64,000 nucleotides of DNA, from contig MNCI01022668.1 in assembly GCA_015680685.1 (NCBI GenBank), forward strand, positions 23,390-87,389. The letters run 5' to 3'. This stretch comes from Gnetum montanum. Its lineage: Eukaryota; Streptophyta; Gnetopsida; Gnetales; Gnetaceae. Positions 52,795 to 64,000 of this stretch are shown here, one piece after another (position 1 is the stretch's first letter; each line of letters starts with the position of its first letter). The translations under genes were made by a program, and so were the position numbers. The notes beneath the pieces were generated by a model. The model was not told where the DNA came from. It ran no database searches and was given only the letters and a program-made list of their open reading frames with translations.

Positions 52795-54703
52795 GGTTTA
52801 AATATTTTCTTAATTTTGTTCTTTTTTAAGAAATTAATATTTCGGCCAATCATTTCTCTTTCAACCAATTGGTTTCTTCCTCACTGAATTATTGCTACTT
52901 CTCATGAATGTGGAAAAGGGAGTGTAGCCATTCTCTTTTCCTCTTATTGAAAACATAAAATTATTTAGAGTGGTTTCAATTTTGGTCATAGAGTTTCTTG
53001 GTCAATCTTTTCCTCTTCACACGGTCTTTTCAGTATATATTCAATTTATGCTCCTAATGATTATACAAAACATGTTCTTTTGTGACAAGAACTAGCAATT
53101 CCTCTTCCCTCTGTTCCTTGGGTATTTGATGGTGATTTTAACATGATAGAATTTTTAGATGATAAGCTAGGAGGGGTACTTTCATCTTCCAACTTACTAG
53201 TATCAATCATGGTCTAATTTTAAGGATAAGTTTTATCTTACAGATGGTGATGAAGCTTCTAGTGATCTTTGTTATAGATATACTTGGAGTAATCTTCATC
53301 TAGGGCAAGCTCGCATTTACAGCTAGTTAGATAGATTTTATTTTTCCACTCTTTCTTTCTGGCAAGCTTCTTCTACTACTGTTGTTCATCAACATGCAAA
53401 CCTCCCCATCACCATGTTTATTCCGATTAATGGTAGTTTCCTTAGACATAATTTTCATCTTTTTTGGTTACATAGTAACTATTCCTCTTCTCCTACCACC
53501 CAACAAATCCTCTCAAGCCTTTGGAATGCTAAACCTAGGCCCTTAGGTTAGGTGGGTTAGATTCAATGCTGGCATCATGCTATCTATAGAGTGTGGAATT
53601 TTGCTTGCTATTATGGTAAGGTAGTGGCCACTCGTGCTAGACAAGAGTACAACAACATTCATTCTACTATTGATCAACTTTCAGATTGGCTAGCTCAAGA
53701 TCCTTTCAACATTCAGGTTCATGAAAAGTTCACTAGAGCTTGATCAACGTGATCAACTTTCCAATAGTGGGATGTTTATAGGGCATAAGGTACCTTAACA
53801 AAAGGTATGCTTACTTGGTTAAATATTCAAGATGAACACGATAAGGAATTTTTCAAATATCTAAATAGTTCATCTCCTTTGTATTCTTTAGAAAAAATTT
53901 CTATTGATGGTATCATCATCATTAACCATAACAGCCTCCTTGGCTATATTAAGATTCATTTGAAACATTATTTATTACTACCCCTATGGATATTTCCTCA
54001 TTCAAGGCTGTTACTATTGATTATCCTATTATAGTTAAAATCTACTATGTTGCAAATTTTAAAAGTCGATATTACGCAGATTGAGTTTCAAGAGGCCTAT
54101 TTTAAAATGAGTAGTGGAAAGGTTCCAGGATATGATGACTTTCTAGTTGATTTTTTAAGGAATGATTGGGATTGGTTGGCAATGATTTCTTCTAGTCAGT
54201 GAGGCTATACATGTTAGTTCTTTAGGGCCAAAATTAAATTAGGGGATTATCCATCTTCTTCCTAAATCCAGGGATCTTACCTATGTCTCCAAGTGGTCAC
54301 CCATCACTCTTCTTAACATGATCTATAAAATTTAGGCCAAATGCTTAGCTTTACATTTGAAGAAGATTCTTCATCATAGTATATCCCCTCAGAAAATAAG
54401 TTTTTTTCCTAGTAGATATATTTTAAATAATGTGGTGGTTCTTTGAAAGGTCTTTAGTGGGCAGAGGATGATGGTCAGGATATTCTCTTAATGAAGCTAG
54501 ATTATTCAAAAGCCTACTACAACATTAAGTGGGACTTCATTTTGTAGATTATGACTAAACTTAGTTTTGGCCCTAAGTTTTTGCATATGGTAAAATGTTT
54601 ATTCTTAGATGCTAATGCGAGAATAGCGACTACCTTTGATATGACTTCTCCCTTCTATATTCATAAGTTAGTGAGGCAAGGATGTCCTCTTGCCCCTTAA
54701 TAG
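52795..54703 (+). pseudogene. LINE (L1-type) ORF2, endonuclease and RT start
   Basis: Plus strand with many stops. Endonuclease pieces: CGKGSVAILFSS (52905), SIYAPNDYTKHVLLW (53040-53085), PWVFDGDFNM (53115-53145) and DDKLGG. Linker: TWSNLHLGQARIY and DRFYFS (53280-53345). RT motifs: SGKVPGYDDF (54112), LLPKSRDLTYVSKW.PI-LLN (54255-54325), LLMKLDYSKAYYNIKW (54487), KLVRQGCPLAP (54666-54698). The LTR of G begins six bases later, before the YxDD region. Several stops replace Trp or Gln (for example PLG*VG*IQ). ORF2 nicks DNA and primes reverse transcription at the target. Confidence 0.75.
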
Positions 54704-55565
54704 TTGATGGGTAGTTGAGTATTCCAACACTCAACCATACAAGTCATGATTGTTCACATGTGACTTGATCATAATCTGTGGATGAACAATGTAAGTATAC
54801 TAGTAGTTGATGTTAAGTTCATGATTGTTGTCTTCTCACTTATAGTTAGTGAGGTGCAAATCATATGGTTTAGCTCTTAGTGAGGCATATGGTATGATGT
54901 TGTTTGGCTCGAATCACGCTAAGTGCCAATATGGTAAAACTGATTGTAAATTCTATGTCTAAGTATAAAGGAAATGTAAATATATTTTAGCTTATGGCAA
55001 TAAGTGGATGTTCTTGGTTTGCTATACACATCTAAGGCTTATGTAACCATTACTGGGATTACCAAGTGATTTTACCATTGAGTGAATTAACCAAAGTCAC
55101 TATTAGGTTACCAAATAGTTGTACTTTACACTTGAAACCAATTGTACTTATTTCACCTTACTAAGAAACATTTGAAAAGTAATAGACTTAATAAAAGTAA
55201 ATGACATGAGAAATTAAAATTAAACTAAGTGAGATGCTACAATGATGAAAAACAATCTTGATCTTTATTTTCATTTATGAATTATGTCCAAGAACAATCC
55301 ACTCAATTAAAGATTCCATACAACTATTATTTACCACACTACGAGTATTCACTTTAACTCTAACTTTAAGTCACAAAAACAAACTACAAGAATTTTACTA
55401 AGTGTTGGCAAAAAGTTGTTGTTTCGATGCAATGGTCAGTTGGTATTTATAGGCATGACCATGACCTACTACATTGCATCTACGATGATGTATGTATAGC
55501 TACAATATTGTAACTATGATATTATAGATATGATATCGGAGGATGCATATACACATGTTTTATCA
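54704..55565 (-). repeat. Element G: 3' LTR (862 bp)
   Basis: Plus-strand edges TGATGGGTAGTTGAG and CATGTTTTATCA. It carries the shared ACACTCAACCATAC word near its U5 end, and the PPT follows at 55566. U3 has weak GATATT/GATATC words at 55500-55540. It is strongly diverged from the other LTRs. Confidence 0.75.
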
Positions 55566-55579
55566 TACCCCCATGACTA
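55566..55579 (-). promoter_or_regulatory. G polypurine tract
   Basis: ATAGTCATGGGGGTA on the minus strand directly before the LTR start. Confidence 0.65.
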
Positions 55580-55949
55580 TTTGAAAACTTGTCCTGGAGT
55601 TAAAAAAGAAGAAGAAGATAAAGTTCTTTATAAGGTTTGTAAGGTTATATACAGACTTTGACATTATGACTTATATACATAACTAACTCTACTATGAATG
55701 TCATATTGTGGGTTGAGTAGTGTTTACAAAATTATCATTCAATGCATGATTGATGCATATGACAAAAAAAAAAAATCAAAACAAGATAAAATAAACAAAG
55801 CATGGTGTAGTCTTTCAAGTTCTTGGTGGTGGTGGCTCCTCTATCAACTTCTTTCCTTTAATGTTAGGCTTTTGGAATTGGTATCTATTAAGGAGTGCTC
55901 GAAGCTTTTCTTCTTCAAATCTTGGATCATGTACTGTCTAGGAAAATTC

Positions 55950-56893
55950 AACAATATTTGCTGGAGTTAGTACTTTCCATGGACATGGCAATTGCAGGAA
56001 CATCTTATTGGCTTTCACATGTCAAGCTACAAACTACCTTCTCTTATCTTCAAAAGTTATAGCTATTTTTTTTTAATTCTTGGTGGTTATTCATCCTTCT
56101 AGCTAGGTTTGTTGCTACATCTTTAGCTAGATTTGACAACTTGGAGTTTAGAGTTTATAATGTGAAGCTTTTGTTGTGCATCCTTTTTGTCTACAAACTC
56201 CTTCTGGTATAATGCATACACTACGGTCACTTATTGCTCTAGTTCTATTTTGGGCCTGCCTATTGTTAACATGGCTAGATTAGTGTATCGAAGATTTGTG
56301 AATCCCATGTACTCTATCAAACCCTCTATCTATGGGTCTTTATTTTTGATTTTAGATTGATGCATGTTGGCAATGCTGTTCAAGATTGGCTACCAATTAG
56401 GTGTTTGTGTTGTGATGAAATTAATCTTAGCTTTAGCAATATGGATCTCCTTCTCATTGATTTGCTTATACATGCCCATCTAATCTCTGAAGTGCTTCTT
56501 TAGCCATTCATGATTTTCAGCCTCATTTTGCCATGTGTTCATTTCTATGGTCAACTTTTGGTGTATTGTGTAGACTTCTTCCATAGATAGGGTTTTATTT
56601 TCCTTGGCTAATTTCCTTATGTCAAGGTTAATTTGAGCAAAATATTCTCGTAGCTAATGAATATTTTCTTTTAGTATATTCTTCTATTTCTCAATGTTAG
56701 TCAACCTTATACTTTCAGTAGTAATTTTTTTGTTTTCCTCTTCTAATATAGTTAGGGCTTTAGCATGGACATAGGTTTGGGCATCTCCCATTGAGGTGTT
56801 CTATATTCCCTTCTCTTTTTCCATCTCCATCTGGGCATATTTGGCCATCAATTGGCTCATCTATTCATTTTTGAATTATTTTAGCTAGGTAGG
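55950..56893 (-). pseudogene. G third ORF: coiled-coil part and C-terminus
   Basis: Minus strand, one main frame with stops: KYAQMEMEKEKGI, then ALTILEEENKKITTESIRL, LDIRKLAKENKTLSMEEVYT, EAENHEWLKKHFRD, and at the end LIEYMGFTNLRYTNLAMLTI followed by GRPKIELEQ. The last motif matches the end of the H1 third ORF, and order and coiled-coil character agree. H2 cuts the N-terminal part off at 56893. Several stops fall on expected Gln codons (IEK*KN, FRD*MG). Function unknown. Confidence 0.6.
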
Positions 56894-57714
56894 TGACGAG
56901 TAGCAAGGTAGCCCTACGCCCAACCATATGAATCACAAGTGTTCATGTGAAATCTAGTTGAATTCCATAGACCTTAAGTTCTTAAGTACACTGGTTCTAA
57001 ACTTGAAATCTAATTAGAACGATTGTTGTCTTCTTAGTTCTACTCGTGAGGTATAGGTATATGGTTAAGTGCACCTAAGGTATATGATTTTTATCATTTT
57101 ATATTTTATAAGATTAATTGCCTAGATCAAGAATGAAAGGTAAAGGAATTTAATATCTAATTAATCTATTACCTAGTTAGCCTAACACAAGTACCTGTTT
57201 CCACTCTCCGGACACATCCTAAATGCATATAGTGTTGTTGGGTTACCAAATGTTAAGCATTTCTAGGTTACCAAGTGCTACATGTATGCTCAAAGTGGCT
57301 ATGCTTGTGTTCATTAATAACTAAAAATTAATTACTTAATTAAAGTGCATTAAGGTAAAGTGCATGAATATTAAATGCATTAAAGGAAACATTAATCTAT
57401 TGTCATTGCTGCAAGGATTATCAAAAGGGCTCATCTTTATTTCTGTCATACTACTATGCTTAGGTATATCAGTGCTTGAACAAAGATCCATACATACTCA
57501 GACTCTTGCTATAGCACTCAGAAATATTCTAACTATGGACTGGCTAAACTGCAAGAACTTCATTACTCTATGAAAGAAATTATATGAATATTATGTGCCC
57601 AAGTGCTATATTTATAGGCTAGCATATACCTCGTGATATCAAATATTTAACATCGCATCTTGGGCTCTGATATCATGTATCTGATATCAGAACATGTTAA
57701 AGCATGATTCATCA
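56894..57714 (-). repeat. H2 3' LTR (821 bp)
   Basis: Plus-strand edges TGACGAGTAGCAAGGTAG and GCATGATTCATCA. It carries the shared CCCAACCATATGAATC word. U3 near 57635-57700 has TGATATC words, TATA word CTATAAATA near 57610 (minus strand). Confidence 0.75.
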
Positions 57715-57729
57715 TACCCCCATGATTGA
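57715..57729 (-). promoter_or_regulatory. H2 polypurine tract
   Basis: CAATCATGGGGGTA directly before the LTR start on the minus strand. Confidence 0.65.
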
Positions 57730-58049
57730 ATGAAAATTAGTCCTCAAATGAATAAGAGAAGGAACAAGTTCCTTACAAAATATTGGGCAGGTATGGGATT
57801 ATTAACTAACATGCAAATTTGACTTAGATGGAACAAACAAATTCTAAGTGCCCAAGTGTATAGATTTACAACCTTTTACAAAATTTGGTGTTCATGATAA
57901 TAGAATGGAACACCCTAGACAAAACATCCAACACCTCTGGCAGTTGAAGAGCAAGGAAGAAGATCCAATGATCATGAACGATCCTTATCACATGGTGCTA
58001 TTACTTCTTCCTTAGTGAAGACAATCCCACTTCTAGTCCATACATCCCA

Positions 58050-58109
58050 CTAAAATCACAACAAAATCACGGATTAGTATGCAATGTGCAACATATAGCT
58101 TTGAATTAC
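58050..58109 (-). other. H2: 60-nt intron-like segment
   Basis: Minus strand: GAGAGAAG|GTAATTCAAAG, CATACTAATCC, GTGATTTTAG|TGGGATG. The sequence is well diverged from C, D and F, yet donor, branch-like CTAAT, acceptor and the exact length of 60 are kept. The next ATG is four bases after the AG. Confidence 0.5.
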
Positions 58110-58961
58110 CTTCTCTCTTCAGTGGTTATACTTGGCTAAGTTGTGATTATGGTGAATTTATTTAGTTAATAATGTTAGTAGGAAGACTAAAAAATAGGGT
58201 GAAATGGAAAAGTGGTCCATTAAATTCAAGAGTTCAAACATAAGGAAATACTTGAAGAGGGTTAAGAATTCACAACAATAGAAAGAGGATTTCATTGAAA
58301 AATGTTGTGACAATGTGTGCAATGGGCTATACAAAAGGATTTGATTGTAAGAATGTCTAAGGATAAAGAACTTAACTAACCCAATCAAAAGGTATGTAAG
58401 TGGATCCTCCCCAAAGTAGGCACATGCCTTTTATTGCCCTTGCATTACTTCAAACTGAGGAGTACATGGGCCCCATGGATGATTAATGGTTATAGAAAGT
58501 TAAATAAAAAAACACGAAAGAAACTACCTAAAAACTTTGGCACATCAAACAAAGACATTGAAGAAGAACATTAAATCAATAGTGAGGTGAGACATGGAGA
58601 GCATAGATGGATGAGAGAGAGTATGGAATGGGGTTCCTGATTAAGGTCACATGAAGTCCCTTGTGAATTTTGTGGTTAAATGACTTGATAAAATCCATCC
58701 TTAGTTTAGATCGAAACCAACCACGTTCGGTGACTTTGCATTACCATTCTAAGACCAATCCACCCCCTTGAGACACAAGAGTGCTCCCATAGAACAACCA
58801 TTATTCCTTATTAAATAAGAAAAGAGAAGTAGGAAGTGAGGAAGGGCCTTAGTGAGAGGGGAACTTTAGGCATGGGTAACATGTCTTTCTAGTTCCATAA
58901 CCAATGCTTGTAGGCTGTTTATTTTGTCTAAGGGGTGTGCTTTAAATTTCCATTGATTTTT

Positions 58962-58962
58962 N
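58962..58962. other. Single-N contig join with duplicated flanks
   Basis: 58916-58961 (46 bases) recurs exactly at 58963-59008 across the N. As at 31433, this is best read as unmerged contig overlap. Confidence 0.85.
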
Positions 58963-59699
58963 TGTTTATTTTGTCTAAGGGGTGTGCTTTAAATTTCCAT
59001 TGATTTTTTTTTTTGAAATAGAAACCACACCATGAAAATACTTATTCAACTTCCAGTTATTGGTTGACATGGAACAGTAAGAAATTCATGAAAACACACA
59101 TGCACCCCAGTAAGTAGACAGGCACAAAGAATACCGAATCTCCTTGAAGGCACACCTTGTTCAAACCTTTGAATCCTTTCCAATTCCAGAAACTATGAAG
59201 GTCACAAGTTCATTAAAGTTTTATTAATGAAAAAGGAACTAAACATTTCCAGAACAAGGAAAACCATAGAGTTTGTGGATGGGTGGATGTTATGGACTCA
59301 CTACCTATTGCATAAAAAAGAAACCATGTCCTAATCATTAGTAACAAAATTCAAAGCTAGAATCTAGACACCAACAATCAAATAACTAGATAGCATATGC
59401 CCACATCAATTAAATCACATTGTACCCATGGCATTATTAAAACATAATAAGAAAATCATATCCAAATAAAGGAAAATATATAAGAAATTATAAAATATTT
59501 AAGAAAAACAAAACATACTAATGATGCTATAAAACAAAAAGTCTTGAAAAATTAATAATGTAGAAAACAAAAAGGTGTAAGATATAGAATGTGTAAAACA
59601 AAAAGTTGTAAAAATAATAAGGTGTAAAACAAAAACATGTAAAAAAAAATTGAGGAGTCACTTATATAGTTAGCATGGATGGCCATCTCCCCACCATCA

Positions 59700-62330
59700 C
59701 CCCCGNTGAGGCATTTATTACATTGGCTTGCTTAGGCTCTTGGAAAGGTTTGAATTCTTGTATGTTGACTAGCTGTTTCTTATCTGGGCTCTTAGGTTTG
59801 TAGATCATCATGGCCCCAAAAGGAAAATTTTTGTAAATGATGTAAGGTCCTTTCCACAATGTTTGAAACATAGTTCATTGAGATGCATGCGTGGGGTTCC
59901 AAAAGAGGAACTTATCTCCTAGTTGAAATTTGACTTTCCTAATTCTAAGGTCATGGCACTTTTTGTTGAATGCCTTGTGCAACTCATTAGATGACAGGGC
60001 CACTAATTGATTTTCATCTAGCAGGTTGAGATTCATTAATCTTTCTTTTCATGCTAGACTTAAGTCAAGATCAAGGTCACAAGCTTTTGAAAGTCTATGG
60101 AGCTCGGATTGAATAGGAAGTTTTAGTAATTTTCTATACACTAGCTTATAGAGAGAATATCCTATAGGAAGTTTCCATGTTGAGTAGTAGGCCCAGAGGG
60201 CATCGTTGAGTTTTGTGCTCTAGTCTCTCCTATATTTGCTAACTATTCTTATTAAGATCTTTGTGATTTTCCTATTTGTAACCTTAGCTTGACCATTGGC
60301 TTAGGGATGGTAGGGTGTTGTGAGTTTATGTTCAACCCCCAAGCGTTGCATAAGCTTTCGAAAATTAGTTCTTGTAAAGTGAGTCCCATTATAAAAAATT
60401 AATGCATGTGGCACACCAAACCTATTTACAACATTTTGTTGTACAAACTGAGCAACAGTAGAAGATGTACAATCGGTGACAGTTGCTGCTTCTATCCATT
60501 TCATATAATAATCACTTATGACTATGATATAAACCTTTTCATTTGACATGGGTGTGATGGGACCCATGATGTCAATACCATAGATGTTGAATGGTTCTAG
60601 TGGTTGAATCCATTGTTGAGGTTCCTCCATTCAAGCATTCATTCCACCATCTCATTGGCAGCATTCACAAGAGTGAACATATTGGTGAGCATCCTTGAAG
60701 ATTGTTGGCCAATAATACCCTAACATTAGGATTTTAATGGCTGTGTGTCTCCCAACATAGTGGCCTCCATAAGGATCCTCATGAGCATCTTGGAGAATGC
60801 GTAGTTGGTTAGCATTAGGGACACACCATTGAACCAAGCTATTGGTGCACACCTTGTAGAGGTGTTTATTGATCTCCATGAAGCATTTTACTTGGTGAAG
60901 AAACTATTGTTTCTTCCGATGATCCAATCTTTGTGGCATCTATTGAGTAAGAAGATAGGTGAGAATGCCATCATACCATTTAGGCTTTGTAGGAAATTAT
61001 TTAGTTATAGCCCTAGGAAAGAGGAGTTCATTAGGAAATAGATCAGATAAATTTCTTCCTCGTTGTCCCATCATAATTGAGATAAGTGGTTAGCAACCAC
61101 ATTTTTAGTTTCCTTTCAATCTACCATCGTAAGATTGAATTCTTGTAAGATCACTAACCACCGTATGACATGTGGACTTAGAGTTGGCTTGTTCATTAGA
61201 AAGTAGATGGAACTATGATTTGTGTGCATAAACACTTTGTATCCAAGTACATAGTGCCCAAACTTCTCTAGAGTGAACACCACTACCATCAATTCTTTTT
61301 CTGTGGTGGTGTAGTTTAGTTGTGCACCCACAATACTTTGGCTAGCATAGTAGATGTAATATGGACGTTTCTTGTCATCCATCTATGTAAGCATAGCTCT
61401 CAGGGCACAATTCGATGCATCCGTCATAACATGAAATGGTCTAGCCTAGTTAGGTGCTTGTAGAATTGGAGTTTCTACAAGTTTCTCCTTCAGTTGTTGG
61501 AATGCTTTTTCACATTCCGTGGTCTAGAGAAATGGAGCATCTTTCTTTGTCAACTCGACCAACAGTTTTGCGATCTTAGAGAAATTCTCTATGAATCACC
61601 AGTAGTAGCTAGTGTGTTCAAGGAATGACTGAATCTCTTTGACAATTTCTAGCTGGTGGGTAATTCCTTGGATGACCCTTATTTTCTTAGGGTCTACCTC
61701 AATTATTTCTTGTGATATTCTGTGCCCCAACACAATGCCCTCTTAGACCATCAGATGACTCTTTTGCCAATTGAGCCTAAGGTTTGTCTCAACACATCAT
61801 TTTAGTACTTGCTCAAGGTGGTCTAGGGCTTGCTCAAATGTAGCTTCATAGGTGGAGAAGTCATCCATGAGGGCTTCCACACTACTAGTGATTTACTATT
61901 GAAAAATGCTTAGGATCAGGCATTGGAAAGTAGCAGGGGCATTACATAGACCAAAAGACATTTTGTGATATGCAAATACCCCCTAGGGACTCGTGAATGT
62001 TTTTTTGGTTTGGTCCTCTAGTGCAATTTAAATTTGGTTATAGCCACTATAACCATTCAGAAAACTATAGTAGTAATGCCTAGATATTGTGTTTGACACT
62101 TGATCAATGAATGGAAATGAAAAATGGTCCTTGAATGTTGCCATATTTAGTAGCCAAAAATCGATACGGACCCACCACTTGCCTCCCTTCTTTGGCACAA
62201 TCACGAATGGACTAACCCACTCACTATCCACAATGGGATAGATGAACCCCACCTTGAGGAGTTATTTGATTTCCTCTTTGATGATCTATTTTAGTTTGAA
62301 GTTCAATCGCCTCTGTAGTTGCCTCTTTGG
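59700..62330 (-). pseudogene. H2 pol: RT, RNase H, integrase
   Basis: RT (62252-61800): IYPIVDSEWVSPFVIVPKKGG, the R-I-D-F-W-L-L-N block, FSFPFIDQ, FLNGYSGYNQI, FAYHKMSFGLCNAPATFQ and ALMDDFSTY (catalytic xMDD near 61860). RNase H (61440-61116): TDASNCALRAMLT, QLNYTTTEKELMVVVF, NHSSIYFLM. Integrase: HHCC zinc domain 60879-60652 (AHEDPYGGHYVGRHTA, YWP, HSCECC); core 60630-60301 (YGIDIMGP, WIEAATVTD, and IFYNGTHF with the second catalytic Asp changed to Tyr); C-terminal FQTLWKGPYIIYKNFPFGA (59871). Stops are frequent, many at Gln or Trp codons. A single N at 59706 marks a contig join at the 3' end. Domain order RT-RNase H-integrase is gypsy-type. Confidence 0.8.
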
Positions 62331-62829
62331 CTTCACGGTCGGATTGGTGTAGATATGATGCTAGCATATCCTATGATCAATCCCTATGAGTTTAGGATAT
62401 GACTAAGAAAAGGTTTCTAATCATTTTTCAACCATATTCAATAGCATTTTTTTTTGTTTTGGAGTAAGATTGGCATTTAAAAATTCATATTTCATGTCAT
62501 CATGTAAATTTCTTAATTCAAGGGGCTCTTGCTTGAAATTTTTAGGAATTTCCAACTCTCCCTAATAGGTATCATCATCTACATTATTAAAGATTTGGTG
62601 ATGAACTTACTCTAGTTCATCCATGCCTATGACATATGCGCATGTTAAGCTCTCAGTCTGTTCCATGCAAAGTGTGCTACTTTTAGGATTAGTGGTTAGC
62701 CACTAGGTGTCCTTTTACTTTGTGATTGTTGCATATAGACACCTTTGAATATCAGCTTTTGGTGCACACTACTGGCATGCAAAGATGGATGCTTGTTTCA
62801 TTAACCAAAGTTTCTGCACACAATTACAC

Positions 62830-63785
62830 TTTGTATTGTTGTACGTGATGCATGGAGCATAGTTTGTCTTGATCTTCTTGAATGTGTTTTAAAAGATATT
62901 TTCAAGGAAGATCTCGAATGCCCATTCTTGCATCAACGGTGCTTAGCCATGCCCTTTCCATGATGATTGGGAAGTCCCCTTTGTAGTTCTCCACCTTGAT
63001 TATTAGGTAATTAGCAGGAATAGATCACCCATAGATAGTGATCATAATGTCTTTCACCAATCCCAATGGAATAGTGATGGATTGGTCTACCAACTCTAAT
63101 TAGATGTTGCTCTTCTTGAGAGGAGGAAGGTTCCATGCAATATACATCTCATGAGAAACTAGATTGACATCAGAACCTAAATCAAGAAGAGCTTTGCATA
63201 GTTCATTCCCAGTAATCTACAAATAAATCAAAGGACTCCTAAGATCTGCTAACTTCCCTGGAAGGTTGCCAGCCTGAATCCAATCAGATATAGCATGAGT
63301 GAGCATAACAGTGTGGATTCAAGATGGGATCTGGTTTGAAGGGGACTTAAAAGAATTTGATACAAAGGAAGATGGAGAAATAGGGTTTCCAACTATAGGT
63401 GTATGTGAGGGCTTAGGTGGACTATGGGATTGGAAGAAAGGTCTTTTTTTTTATTGATTATCTGAACCACTTAGTTGTAGTTGATTTGGGAGTTCACCTT
63501 GCATAGATGGAGTAGGTGGTAGTTATGTGGAGGATGGAGGAATATGTGCAGGAATAGGAGGAGGATAAGGGTAAAAGGTGGTATCCCTCCTTGCATGTGG
63601 AGAATGAGTTTACTAAGAATTAGGGGGGTAGTAGTTAGGTTGAAAAGTGGAAACATGATTGGAAGAGTCACATGGAGACAAGGGTTGTTGAACATAATAC
63701 CCATATAGATTAGGTTACCTATAAGGGTATTATTGCCTTGCTGGTGCTAGTGCTCATGACTGTGGTTGTTGCCACTGTTGGTATT
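62830..63785 (-). pseudogene. H2 Gag C-terminus and protease
   Basis: 63785-63330: Gln/Pro/Tyr/Ser-rich Gag tail (NLYGYYVQQPLSP, PPTPSMQGELPNQLQ) as in D and F. Then HTVMLTHAISDWIQAGNLPG, and the protease active site ALLDLGSDVNLVSHEMY (63215-63155) with the Athila-type D-L-G. The flap/C-terminal block TIPLGLVKDIMITIYG and PIIMERAWLSTVDAR follows to about 62900. Protease would cut the Gag-Pol precursor. Stops interrupt it (IYL*I, PS*IHT). Its upstream Gag is cut off by element I. Confidence 0.7.
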
Positions 63786-64000
63786 TGATGAGTGGCGAGG
63801 TACCCCTACACTCAACCATACGAATACGAGCGTGCACATGCGATCCGGTCGAACTCCACAGACTAAATGCCTTAACACCACAAGAAACACTTGGGGTTAA
63901 TCGTTCGTTGTCTTCCTAGGCTTGCTTGTAAGTGTCACGGTGTATGGTTAAGCAAGTCTGAGGTATGTGATTTTTTTGGTATTTTTCGGTTTATCTTCTA
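63786..64000 (-). repeat. Element I: 3' LTR edge (continues beyond window)
   Basis: It starts TGATGAGTGGCGAGGTACC within the H2 Gag tail and matches the first 215 bases of the F LTR (23638 onward) closely. The orientation implies a minus-strand element whose body lies to the right. Confidence 0.75.

Larger units (their letters stand above)
57730..59700 (-). other. H2 3' non-coding region
   Basis: Minus order: PPT-like CGGGGGTGATGGTGGGGAGA near 59705-59685; tandem TTTTTGTTTTACA words (59525-59645); conserved block at 58399-58420 (CCTACTTTGGGGAGGATCCA); intron-like segment 58050-58109. A single-N join with a duplicated flank sits at 58962. No conserved protein is seen. Confidence 0.5.
56894..64000 (-). 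mobile_element. Element H2: pol-bearing Athila-like element inserted in G (5' end outside window)
   Basis: 3' LTR 56894-57714, PPT, 2 kb non-coding spacer, pol (59700-62330), protease and Gag C-terminus to 63785, where the LTR of element I interrupts it. Protein order and motifs are Athila-type. It keeps every domain the nested elements lack (RT, RNase H, integrase), so relatives of H2 or H1 are the likely helpers. It has no long third ORF: the sequence after its intron-like segment codes for nothing clear. Confidence 0.75.

Overview
This window is a stack of nested, decayed transposable elements from a land plant with a large, repeat-rich nuclear genome. The lineages (Ty3/gypsy Athila/Tat types with a tRNA-Asp primer site, Ty1/copia, L1-type LINE), the AT-rich sequence and the depth of nesting suggest a seed plant, perhaps a gymnosperm. 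The sequence alone does not fix the species. I found no intact host gene, no rRNA or tRNA gene and no CRISPR array. All element genes carry stops or frameshifts, apart from short or partial reading frames.

Left part (1-8.7 kb). The 3' end of a Tat-type gypsy element T (+) contains the last pol codons, a tandem-repeat 3' UTR, a polypurine tract (PPT) and a 1.6 kb LTR. T sits in the 3' LTR of a minus-strand copia element K. K has a gag gene, a tRNA-Met primer site and both LTR edges, but no recognisable pol.

Centre (8.7-48.0 kb). One old minus-strand Athila-like element, H1, spans 8724-47991. Its LTRs are at 8724-9616 and at 33607-34165 plus 47658-47991, with near-matching 5-bp target duplications (CTTTG/CCTTG). 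It carries protease, RT, RNase H and integrase, plus a long third ORF between pol and the 3' LTR. Four related elements lie inside it: A1 (+, 15447-21166), F (-, 23638-30756, holding a 781-N gap), the broken copy C (31046-33549) and D (+, 34166-47657). D in turn holds E (+, 35770-42225). A1, D, E and F encode Gag or Gag-protease but no RT or integrase, so they are probably non-autonomous and mobilised by H1-like relatives.

Right part (48-64 kb). A 3.5 kb stretch without recognised elements is followed by two LINE halves in opposite orientation (51511-54703). Then come the LTR and third ORF of element G (-), interrupted by a second pol-bearing element H2 (-, 56894 to beyond the window). H2 is itself interrupted by another LTR (I, 63786-64000).

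The most interesting signal is shared by the Athila-like elements. A segment of exactly 60 nt with intron-like ends lies a few hundred bases before the 3' LTR in C, D, E, F and H2 (enlarged in H1). In E and H1 it ends at the ATG of the third ORF. That ORF encodes a coiled-coil protein related between H1, G and the gag-only element E. Two further conserved non-coding signals accompany it: a CTGCTTTGGGGAGGA block and repeated GTCATGGGGG tracts.
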